Below, piece by piece: positions 24,001-34,405 of a DNA stretch of 64,000 nt (its first letter is position 1; each line of letters starts with the position of its first letter). Under the pieces are notes generated by a model, which saw nothing but the letters and a program-made list of their open reading frames with translations, did not search any database and had not been told where the DNA came from. Source of the stretch: Chamaea fasciata (Eukaryota > Chordata > Aves > Passeriformes > Sylviidae); assembly GCA_029207755.1 (NCBI GenBank), contig JARCOQ010000077.1:310001-374000 (forward strand), in the 5' to 3' direction. The position numbers and the translations under genes were made by a program.

Positions 24001-25055
24001 TGGGATTGTAGGTGGCCGAGGCCTGGTGCCCGGCAGAGGGAGTTGGGCATAAATGATGGCCTGTTTCCAGGGGTAAGTAAAGTCAGCTGCCCAGGTGCCT
24101 GATGTCAGTTTGTAGGAGGACTTTGGCCCTTCAAGGGAAACTAGTCTTCCAGTTTGTGGCAGCTTGCATCTGGAAGAAATCCTGTTCCATTCGGGATTGT
24201 AGGTGGCCGAGGCCAGGTGCCCGGCAGAGGGAGTTGGGCACAAATGATGGCCTGTTTCCAGGGGTAAGTAAAGTCAGCTGCCCAGGTGCCTGATGTCAGT
24301 TTGTAGGAGGCCTTTGACCCTCCAAGAGCAGCCAGGCTTCCAGCTTGTGGCAGCTTGCATCTGGAAGAAATCCTGTTCCGTTTGGGATCGTAGGTGGCCG
24401 AGGCCTGGTGTCCGGCTAAGGGAGTTGGGAACAAAGGATGGCCTGTTTCCAGGGTTAAGTAAAGTTGGCTGCCCAGGTGCTTGGTGTCAGTTTGTAGGAG
24501 GCCTTTGGCCATCCAAGGGAAGCTAGTCTTCCAGTTTGTGGCTGCTTGCATCTGGAAGAAATCCTGTTCTATTTGGGAATGTAGGTGGCCGAGGCCTGCT
24601 GCCCGGCAGAGGGAGTTGGGCACAAAGGATGGCCTGTTTCCAGAGGTAAGTAAAGTCAGCTGCCCAGGTGTCTGATGTCAGTTTGTAGTAGGCATTTGGC
24701 TTTTCAAGGGAAACTAGTCTTCCAGTTTGTGGCAGCTTGCATCGCGAAGAAATCCTCTTCCGTTCGAATTGTAGGTGGCCGAGGCCAGGTGCCCGGCAGA
24801 GGGAGTTGGGCACAAATGATGGCCTGTTTCCAGGGGTAAGTAAAGTCAGCTGCCCAGGTGCCTGATGTCAGTTTGTAGGAGGCCTTTGGCCCTCCACGGG
24901 AAGCCAGGCTTCCAGCTTGTGGCAGCTTGCATCTGGAAGAAATCCTGTTCCGTTCGGGATTGTAGGTGGCCGGAGCCGGGTGCCCTGCTGAGGGAGTTGG
25001 GAACAAATGATGGCCTGTTTCCAGGGGTAAGTAAAGTCAGCTGCCCAGGTGCCTG
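21049..25055 (+). repeat. 21-monomer higher-order unit, copy 3, with exchanged last two monomers
   Basis: The first 19 monomers (21049-24674) match copy 2 at 4008-bp spacing. Positions 20 and 21 differ: 24675 is a full m14 with CGCGAAG, TCCTCTTCC and TTCGAATTG (190 bp), and 24865 is m15-like with CTCCACGGG, instead of the m14/m8 and m9/m4 hybrids. Spacing to the next Q (25056) is kept, so two monomers were swapped without changing register. This looks like gene conversion or a paired exchange. Confidence 0.92.
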
Positions 25056-25627
25056 ATGTCAGTTTGTAGCAGGCCTTTGGCTCTCCAAGTGATGCTAGTC
25101 TTCCTGTTCAATGCAGCTTCCATCTGGAAAAAATCCTATTCCGTTCAAGATTGTAGGTTCCCGAAGCCGGGTGCCCGGCAGAGGGAGTTGGGCACAAAGG
25201 ATGGCCTGTTTCCAGGGGTAAGTAAAGTCAGCTGCCCAGGTGCCTGATGTCAGTTTGTAGGAGGCCTTTGGCCCTCCATGGGAAGCCAGGCTTCCAGCTT
25301 GTGGCAGCTTGCATCTTGAAGAAATCCTGTTCCGTTCGGGATTGTAGGTGTCCGAGGCCTGGTGCCCAGCAGAGGGAGTTGGGCACAAATGATGGCCTAT
25401 TTCCAGGGCTAAGTAAAGTCAGCTGCCCAGGTGCCTGATGTCAGTTTGTAGTAGGCATTTGGCTTTTCAAGGGAAACTAGTCTTCCAGTTTGTGGCAGCT
25501 TGCATCGCGAAGAAATCCTCTTCCGTTCGAATTGTAGGTGGCCGAGGCCAGGTGCCCGGCAGAGGGAGTTGGGCACAAATGATGGCCTGTTTCCAGGGGT
25601 AAGTAAAGTCAGCTGCCCAGGTGCCTG
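25056..25627 (+). repeat. Three-monomer Q module: Q, m7-like, m14
   Basis: Starts at 25056 (Q), 25247 (CTTGAAG, GTGTCCGAGG, CCCAGCAGAG) and 25438 (m14 type, 190 bp). The same trio in nearly the same form is at 36888-37459, and variants occur at 30589, 33071, 33834 and 36316. Confidence 0.9.
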
Positions 25628-27725
25628 ATGTCAGTTTGCAGGTGGCTAATGTTCCTCCATGGGAAGCCAGGCTTCCAGCTTGTGGCTGCTTGCATCTGGA
25701 AATAATCCTGTTCCGTTCGGGATTGTAGGTGGCCGAGGCCTGGTGCCCGGCAGAGGGAGTTGGGCACAAAGGATGGCCTGTTTCCAGGGGTAAGTAAAGT
25801 CAGCTGCCCAGGTGCCTGATGTCAGTTTGTAGCAGGCCTTTGGCCCTCCAAGGGAAGCTAATCTTCCAGTTTGTGGCAGCTTGCATCTGGAAGAAATCCT
25901 GTTCCGTTTGGGATTGTAGGTGGCCGACCCCTTGTGCCCTGCTGCAGGAGTTGGGAACAAAGGATGGCCTGTTTCCGGGGGTAAGTAAAGTCAGCTGCCC
26001 AGGTGCCTGATGTCAGTTTGTAGGAGGCCTTTGGCCCTCCATGGGAAGCCAGGCTTCCAGCTTGTGGCAGCTTGCATCTGGAAGAAATCCTGTTCCGTTT
26101 GGGATCGTAGGTGACCGAGGCCTGGTGCCCGGCTGTGGGAGTTGGGCAAAAATGAGAACCTGTTTCCAGGGGTAAGTAAAGTCAGCTGCCCAGGTGCCTG
26201 ATGTCAGTTTGTAGCAGGCCTTTGGCTCTCCAAGTGATGCTAGTCTTCCTGTTCAATGCAGCTTCCATCTGGAAAAAATCCTATTCTGTTCAAGATTGTA
26301 GGTTCCCAAAGCCGGGTGCCCGGCAGAGGGAGTTGGGCACAAAGGATGGCCTGTTTCCAGGGGTAAGTAAAGTCAGCTGCCCAGGTGCCTAATGTCAGTT
26401 TGTAGGAGGCCTTTGGCCCTCCAAGGGAAGCCAGTCTTCCAGTTTGTGGCAGCTTGCATCTGGAAGAAATCCTGTCCATTCGGGATTATAGGTGGCCGAA
26501 GCCTGGTGCCCGACAGAGGGAGTTGGGCACAAAGATGGCCTGTTTCCAGGGGTAAGTAAAGTTAGCTGCCCAGGTGCCTGATGTCAGTTTGTCGGAGGCC
26601 TTTGGCCCTCCAAGGGAAGCTAGTCTTCCAGTTTGTGGCAGCTTGCATCTTGAAGAAATGCTGTTCTGCTCATGATTGTAGGTGGCCGAGGCCAGGTGCC
26701 CGGCAGAGGGAGTTGGGCACAAATGATGGCCTGTTTCCAGGGGTAAGTAAAGTCAGCTGCCCAGGTGCCTGATGTCAGTTTGTAGGAGGCCTTTGACCCT
26801 CCAAGAGCAGCCAGGCTTCCAGCTTGTGGCAGCTTGCATCTGGAAGAAATCCTGTTCCGTTCGGGATTGTAGGTGGCTGAGGCCAGGTGCCCAGCAGAGG
26901 GAGTTTGGCACAAATGATGGCCTGTTTCCAGGGGTAAGTAAAGTCAGCTGCCCAGGTGCCTGATGTCAGTTTGTAGGAGGCCTTTGACCCTCCAAGAGCA
27001 GCCAGGCTTCCAGCTTGTGGCAGCTTGCATCTGGAAGAAATCCTGTTCCGTTTGGGATCGTAGGTGGCCGAGGCCTGGTGTCCGGCTAAGGGAGTTGGGA
27101 ACAAAGGATGGCCTGTTTCCAGGGTTAAGTAAAGTTGGCTGCCCAGGTGCTTGGTGTCAGTTTGTAGGAGGCCTTTGGCCATCCAAGGGAAGCTAGTCTT
27201 CCAGTTTGTGGCTGCTTGCATCTGGAAGAAATCCTGTTCTATTTGGGAATGTAGGTGGCCGAGGCCTGCTGCCCGGCAGAGGGAGTTGGGCACAAAGGAT
27301 GGCCTGTTTCCAGAGGTAAGTAAAGTCAGCTGCCCAGGTGTCTGATGTCAGTTTGTAGTAGGCATTTGGCTTTTCAAGGGAAACTAGTCTTCCAGTTTGT
27401 GGCAGCTTGCATCGCGAAGAAATCCTCTTCCGTTCGAATTGTAGGTGGCCGAGGCCAGGTGCCCGGCAGAGGGAGTTGGGCACAAATGATGGCCTGTTTC
27501 CAGGGGTAAGTAAAGTCAGCTGCCCAGGTGCCTGATGTCAGTTTGTAGGAGGCCTTTGGCCCTCCAAGGGAAGCCAGGCTTCCAGCTTGTGGCAGCTTGC
27601 ATCTGGAAGAAATCCTGTTCCGTTCGGGATTGTAGGTGGCCGGAGCCGGGTGCCCTGCTGAGGGAGTAGGGAACAAATGATGGCCTGTTTCCAGGGGTAA
27701 GTAAAGTCAGCTGCCCAGGTGCCTG
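25628..27725 (+). repeat. 11-monomer higher-order unit, copy 1 (2098 bp)
   Basis: Starts: 25628 (GCAGGTGGCTAATG), 25819 (GAAGCTAATC, GACCCCTTGTGCC), 26010 (m4-like), 26201 (Q), 26392 (189 bp), 26581 (V, TTTGTCGGAGG), 26772, 26963 (m9-like), 27154 (m10-like), 27345 (m14) and 27535 (m15). The cassette after V is short: the m7-, m8- and m8-like monomers found elsewhere are missing. Several marks, such as TTTCCGGGGGTAAG after the second monomer, are shared with the next copy. Confidence 0.93.
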
Positions 27726-28678
27726 ATGTCAGTTTGCAGGTGGCTAATGTTCCTCCATGGGAAGCCAGGCTTCCAGCTTGTGGCTGCTTGCATCTGGAAA
27801 TAATCCTGTTCCGTTCGGGATTGTAGGTGGCCGAGGCCTGGTGCCCGGCAGAGGGAGTTGGGCACAAAGGATGGCCTGTTTCCAGGGGTAAGTAAAGTCA
27901 GCTGCCCAGGTGCCTGATGTCAGTTTGTAGCAGGCCTTTGGCCCTCCAAGGGAAGCTAATCTTCCAGTTTGTGGCAGCTTGCATCTGGAAGAAATCCTGT
28001 TCCGTTTGGGATTGTAGGTGGCCGACCCCTTGTGCCCTGCTGCAGGAGTTGGGAACAAAGGATGGCCTGTTTCCGGGGGTAAGTAAAGTCAGCTGCCCAG
28101 GTGCCTGATGTCAGTTTGTAGGAGGCCTTTGGCCCTCCATGGGAAGCCAGGCTTCCAGCTTGTGGCAGCTTGCATCTGGAAGAAATCCTGTTCCGTTTGG
28201 GATCGTAGGTGACCGAGGCCTGGTGCCCGGCTGTGGGAGTTGGGCAAAAATGAGAACCTGTTTCCAGGGGTAAGTAAAGTCAGCTGCCCAGGTGCCTGAT
28301 GTCAGTTTGTAGCAGGCCTTTGGCTCTCCAAGTGATGCTAGTCTTCCTGTTCAATGCAGCTTCCATCTGGAAAAAATCCTATTCTGTTCAAGATTGTAGG
28401 TTCCCAAAGCCGGGTGCCCGGCAGAGGGAGTTGGGCACAAAGGATGGCCTGTTTCCAGGGGTAAGTAAAGTCAGCTGCCCAGGTGCCTGATGTCAGTTTG
28501 TAGGAGGCCTTTGGCCCTCCAAGGGAAGCCAGTCTTCCAGTTTGTGGCAGCTTGCATCTGGAAGAAATCCTGTCCATTCGGGATTATAGGTGGCCGAAGC
28601 CTGGTGCCCGACAGAGGGAGTTGGGCACAAAGATGGCCTGTTTCCAGGGGTAAGTAAAGTTAGCTGCCCAGGTGCCTG
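27726..28678 (+). repeat. Partial second copy of the 11-mer (five monomers before V)
   Basis: Starts at 27726, 27917, 28108, 28299 (Q) and 28490 (189 bp); displaced 2098 bp from the preceding unit. Similarity continues through the next two monomers (28679 V, 28870), after which the full-length cassette is found instead of the short one. Confidence 0.92.
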
Positions 28679-31160
28679 ATGTCAGTTTGTCGGAGGCCTT
28701 TGGCCCTCCAAGGGAAGCTAGTCTTCCAGTTTGTGGCAGCTTGCATCTTGAAGAAATGCTGTTCTGCTCATGATTGTAGGTGGCCGAGGCCAGGTGCCCG
28801 GCAGAGGGAGTTGGGCACAAATGATGGCCTGTTTCCAGGGGTAAGTAAAGTCAGCTGCCCAGGTGCCTGATGTCAGTTTGTAGGAGGCCTTTGACCCTCC
28901 AAGAGCAGCCAGGCTTCCAGCTTGTGGCAGCTTGCATCTGGAAGAAATCCTGTTCCGTTCGGGATTGTAGGTGGCTGAGGCCAGGTGCCCAGCAGAGGGA
29001 GTTTGGCACAAATGATGGCCTGTTTCCAGGGGTAAGTAAAGTTAGCTGCCCAGGTGCCTGATGTCAGTTTGTAGGAGGCCTTTGGCCCTCCATGGGAAGC
29101 CAGGCTTCCAGCTTGTGGCAGCTTGCATCTGGAAGAAATCCTGTTCCGTTTGGGATTGTAGGTGGCCGAGGCCTGGTGCCCGGCAGAGGGAGTTGGGCAT
29201 AAATGATGGCCTGTTTCCAGGGGTAAGTAAAGTCAGCTGCCCAGGTGCCTGATGTCAGTTTGTAGGAGGACTTTGGCCCTTCGAGGGAAACTAGTCTTCC
29301 AGTTTGTGGCAGCTTGCATCTGGAAGAAATCCTGTTCCGTTTGGGATTGTAGGTGGCCGAGGCCTGGTGCCCGGCAGAGGGAGTTGGGCATAAATGATGG
29401 CCTGTTTCCAGGGGTAAGTAAAGTCAGCTGCCCAGGTGCCTGATGTCAGTTTGTAGGAGGACTTTGGCCCTTCAAGGGAAACTAGTCTTCCAGTTTGTGG
29501 CAGCTTGCATCTGGAAGAAATCCTGTTCCATTCGGGATTGTAGGTGGCCGAGGCCAGGTGCCCGGCAGAGGGAGTTGTGCACAAATGATGGCCTGTTTCC
29601 AGGGGTAAGTAAAGTCAGCTGCCCAGGTGCCTGATGTCAGTTTGTAGGAGGCCTTTGACCCTCCAAGAGCAGCCAGGCTTCCAGCTTGTGGCAGCTTGCA
29701 TCTGGAAGAAATCCTGTTCCGTTTGGGATCGTAGGTGGCCGAGGCCTGGTGTCCGGCTAAGGGAGTTGGGAACAAAGGATGGCCTGTTTCCAGGGTTAAG
29801 TAAAGTTGGCTGCCCAGGTGCTTGGTGTCAGTTTGTAGGAGGCCTTTGGCCATCCAAGGGAAGCTAGTCTTCCAGTTTGTGGCTGCTTGCATCTGGAAGA
29901 AATCCTGTTCTATTTGGGAATGTAGGTGGCCGAGGCCTGCTGCCCGGCAGAGGGAGTTGGGCACAAAGGATGGCCTGTTTCCAGAGGTAAGTAAAGTCAG
30001 CTGCCCAGGTGCCTGATGTCAGTTTGTAGGAGGCCTTTGGCCCTCCAAGGGAAGCCAGGCTACCAGCTTGTGGCAGCTTGAATCTGGAAGAAATGCTGTT
30101 CCGTTCGGAATTGAAGGTGTCCGGAACCGGGTGCCCTGTCGAGGGAGTAGGGAACAAAGGACGGCCTGTTTCCAGGGGTAAGTAAAGTCAGCTGCCCAGG
30201 TGTCTGATGTCAGTTTGTAGGAGGCCTTTGGCCCTCCAAGGGAAGCTAGTCTTCCAGTTTGTGGCAGCTTGCATCTTGAAGAAATCCTGTTCCGTTTGGG
30301 ATTGTAGGTGGCCGAGACCTGGTGCCCTGCTGCAGGAGTTGGGAACAAAGGATGGCCTGTTTCCAGGGGTAAGTAAAGTCAGCTGCCCAGGTGCCTGATG
30401 TCAGTTTGTAGGAGGCCTTTGGCCCTCCATGGGAAGCCAGGCTTCTAGCTTGTGGCAGCTTGCATCTGGAAGAAATCCTGTTCCGTTTGGGATCGTAGGA
30501 GACCGAGGCCTGGTGCCCGGCTGTGGGAGTTGGGCACAAATGAGAACCTGTTTCCAGGGGTAAGTAAAGTCAGCTGCACAGGTGCCTGATGTCAGTTTGT
30601 AGCAGGCCTTTGGCTCTCCAAGTGATGCTAGTCTTCCTGTTCAATGCAGCTTCCATCTGGAAAAAATCCTATTCCGTTCAAGATTGTAGGTTCCCGAAGC
30701 CGGGTGCCCGGCAAAGGGAGTTGGGCACAAAGGATGGCCTGTTTCCAGGGGTAAGTAAAGTCAGCTGCCCAGGTGCCTGATGTCAGTTTGTAGGAGGCCT
30801 TTGGCCCTCCATGGGAAGCCAGGCTTCCAGCTTGTGGCAGCTTGCATCTGGAAGAAATCCTGTTCCGTTCGGGATTGTAGGTGGCCGAGGCCTGGTGCCC
30901 AGCAGAGGGAGTTGGGCACAAATGATGGCCTGTTTCCAGGGCTAAGTAAAGTCAGCTGCCCAGGTGCCTGATGTCAGTTTGTAGTAGGCTTTTGGCTTTT
31001 CAAGGGAAACTAGTCTTCCAGTTTGTGGCAGCTTGCATCGCGAAGAAATCCTCTTCCGTTCGAATTGTAGGTGGCCGAGGCCAGGTGCCCGGCAGAGGGA
31101 GTTGGGCACAAATGATGGCCTGTTTCCAGGGGTAAGTAAAGTCAGCTGCCCAGGTGCCTG
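28679..31160 (+). repeat. 13-monomer higher-order unit, copy 1 (2482 bp)
   Basis: Starts: 28679 (V), 28870, 29061 (m7-like, GCATAAATG), 29252 and 29443 (two m8-like), 29634 (m9-like), 29825 (m10-like), 30016 (TTGAATCTGG, GGAACCGGGTGCC), 30207 (m3-like, GAGACCTGG), 30398 (m4-like, GTAGGAGACC), 30589 (Q), 30780 and 30971 (m14 type with AGGCTTTTGGC, 190 bp). Confidence 0.94.
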
Positions 31161-33642
31161 ATGTCAGTTTGTCGGAGGCCTTTGGCCCTCCAAGGGAAGC
31201 TAGTCTTCCAGTTTGTGGCAGCTTGCATCTTGAAGAAATGCTGTTCTGCTCATGATTGTAGGTGGCCGAGGCCAGGTGCCCGGCAGAGGGAGTTGGGCAC
31301 AAATGATGGCCTGTTTCCAGGGGTAAGTAAAGTCAGCTGCCCAGGTGCCTGATGTCAGTTTGTAGGAGGCCTTTGACCCTCCAAGAGCAGCCAGGCTTCC
31401 AGCTTGTGGCAGCTTGCATCTGGAAGAAATCCTGTTCCGTTCGGGATTGTAGGTGGCCGAGGCCAGGTGCCCAGCAGAGGGAGTTTGGCACAAATGATGG
31501 CCTGTTTCCAGGGGTAAGTAAAGTTAGCTGCCCAGGTGCCTGATGTCAGTTTGTAGGAGGCCTTTGGCCCTCCATGGGAAGCCAGGCTTCCAGCTTGTGG
31601 CAGCTTGCATCTGGAAGAAATCCTGTTCCGTTTGGGATTGTAGGTGGCCGAGGCCTGGTGCCCGGCAGAGGGAGTTGGGCATAAATGATGGCCTGTTTCC
31701 AGGGGTAAGTAAAGTCAGCTGCCCAGGTGCCTGATGTCAGTTTGTAGGAGGACTTTGGCCCTTCGAGGGAAACTAGTCTTCCAGTTTGTGGCAGCTTGCA
31801 TCTGGAAGAAATCCTGTTCCGTTTGGGATTGTAGGTGGCCGAGGCCTGGTGCCCGGCAGAGGGAGTTGGGCATAAATGATGGCCTGTTTCCAGGGGTAAG
31901 TAAAGTCAGCTGCCCAGGTGCCTGATGTCAGTTTGTAGGAGGACTTTGGCCCTTCAAGGGAAACTAGTCTTCCAGTTTGTGGCAGCTTGCATCTGGAAGA
32001 AATCCTGTTCCATTCGGGATTGTAGGTGGCCGAGGCCAGGTGCCCGGCAGAGGGAGTTGTGCACAAATGATGGCCTGTTTCCAGGGGTAAGTAAAGTCAG
32101 CTGCCCAGGTGCCTGATGTCAGTTTGTAGGAGGCCTTTGACCCTCCAAGAGCAGCCAGGCTTCCAGCTTGTGGCAGCTTGCATCTGGAAGAAATCCTGTT
32201 CCGTTTGGGATCGTAGGTGGCCGAGGCCTGGTGTCCGGCTAAGGGAGTTGGGAACAAAGGATGGCCTGTTTCCAGGGTTAAGTAAAGTTGGCTGCCCAGG
32301 TGCTTGGTGTCAGTTTGTAGGAGGCCTTTGGCCATCCAAGGGAAGCTAGTCTTCCAGTTTGTGGCTGCTTGCATCTGGAAGAAATCCTGTTCTATTTGGG
32401 AATGTAGGTGGCCGAGGCCTGCTGCCCGGCAGAGGGAGTTGGGCACAAAGGATGGCCTGTTTCCAGAGGTAAGTAAAGTCAGCTGCCCAGGTGCCTGATG
32501 TCAGTTTGTAGGAGGCCTTTGGCCCTCCAAGGGAAGCCAGGCTACCAGCTTGTGGCAGCTTGAATCTGGAAGAAATCCTGTTCCGTTCGGAATTGAAGGT
32601 GTCCGGAACCGGGTGCCCTGTCGAGGGAGTAGGGAACAAAGGATGGCCTGTTTCCAGGGGTAAGTAAAGTCAGCTGCCCAGGTGTCTGATGTCAGTTTGT
32701 AGGAGGCCTTTGGCCCTCCAAGGGAAGCTAGTCTTCCAGTTTGTGGCAGCTTGCATCTTGAAGAAATCCTGTTCCGTTTGGGATTGTAGGTGGCCGAGAC
32801 CTGGTGCCCTGCTGCAGGAGTTGGGAACAAAGGATGGCCTGTTTCCAGGGGTAAGTAAAGTCAGCTGCCCAGGTGCCTGATGTCAGTTTGTAGGAGGCCT
32901 TTGGCCCTCCATGGGAAGCCAGGCTTCTAGCTTGTGGCAGCTTGCATCTGGAAGAAATCCTGTTCCGTTTGGGATCGTAGGAGACCGAGGCCTGGTGCCC
33001 GGCTGTGGGAGTTGGGCACAAATGAGAACCTGTTTCCAGGGGTAAGTAAAGTCAGCTGCACAGGTGCCTGATGTCAGTTTGTAGCAGGCCTTTGGCTCTC
33101 CAAGTGATGCTAGTCTTCCTGTTCAATGCAGCTTCCATCTGGAAAAAATCCTATTCCGTTCAAGATTGTAGGTTCCCGAAGCCGGGTGCCCGGCAAAGGG
33201 AGTTGGGCACAAAGGATGGCCTGTTTCCAGGGGTAAGTAAAGTCAGCTGCCCAGGTGCCTGATGTCAGTTTGTAGGAGGCCTTTGGCCCTCCATGGGAAG
33301 CCAGGCTTCCAGCTTGTGGCAGCTTGCATCTGGAAGAAATCCTGTTCCGTTCGGGATTGTAGGTGGCCGAGGCCTGGTGCCCAGCAGAGGGAGTTGGGCA
33401 CAAATGATGGCCTGTTTCCAGGGCTAAGTAAAGTCAGCTGCCCAGGTGCCTGATGTCAGTTTGTAGTAGGCATTTGGCTTTTCAAGGGAAACTAGTCTTC
33501 CAGTTTGTGGCAGCTTGCATCGCGAAGAAATCCTCTTCCGTTCGAATTGTAGGTGGCCGAGGCCAGGTGCCCGGCAGAGGGAGTTGGGCACAAATGATGG
33601 CCTGTTTCCAGGGGTAAGTAAAGTCAGCTGCCCAGGTGCCTG
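31161..33642 (+). repeat. 13-monomer higher-order unit, copy 2 (2482 bp)
   Basis: Same 13 monomers in the same order, displaced 2482 bp. Differences seen: its last monomer (33453) has AGGCATTTGGC rather than AGGCTTTTGGC, and 32498 has AAATCCTG where 30016 has AAATGCTG. Confidence 0.94.
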
Positions 33643-34405
33643 ATGTCAGTTTGTAGGAGGCCTTTGGCCCTCCAAGGGAAGCCAGGCTTCCAGCTTGTGG
33701 CAGCTTGCATCTGGAAGAAATCCTGTTCCGTTCGGGATTGTAGGTGGCCGGAGCCGGGTGCCCTGCTGAGGGAGTAGGGAACAAATGATGGCCTGTTTCC
33801 AGGGGTAAGTAAAGTCAGCTGCCCAGGTGCCTGATGTCAGTTTGTAGCAGGCCTTTGGCTCTCCAAGTGATGCTAGTCTTCCTGTTCAATGCAGCTTCCA
33901 TCTGGAAAAAATCCTATTCCGTTCAAGATTGTAGGTTCCCGAAGCCGGGTGCCCGGCAGAGGGAGTTGGGCACAAAGGATGGCCTGTTTCCAGGGGTAAG
34001 TAAAGTCAGCTGCCCAGGTGCCTGATGTCAGTTTGTAGGAGGCCTTTGGCCCTCCATGGGAAGCCAGGCTTCCAGCTTGTGGCAGCTTGCATCTGGAAGA
34101 AATCCTGTTCCGTTCGGGATTGTAGGTGGCCGAGGCCTGGTGCCCAGCAGAGGGAGTTGGGCACAAATGATGGCCTGTTTCCAGGGCTAAGTAAAGTCAG
34201 CTGCCCAGGTGCCTGATGTCAGTTTGTAGTAGGCTTTTGGCTTTTCAAGGGAAACTAGTCTTCCAGTTTGTGGCAGCTTGCATCGCGAAGAAATCCTCTT
34301 CCGTTCGAATTGTAGGTGGCCGAGGCCAGGTGCCCGGCAGAGGGAGTTGGGCACAAATGATGGCCTGTTTCCAGGGGTAAGTAAAGTCAGCTGCCCAGGT
34401 GCCTG
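33643..34405 (+). repeat. Four-monomer insertion: m15, Q, m7-like, m14 (763 bp)
   Basis: Starts at 33643 (m15), 33834 (Q), 34025 and 34216 (m14 with AGGCTTTTGGC). It lies between two 13-mers and turns the local period into 17 monomers (3245 bp, 31161 to 34406). The preceding Q, m7-like and m14 at 33071-33642 are followed by m15 and then Q again, so it reads as a second turn of a Q-module. Confidence 0.9.
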
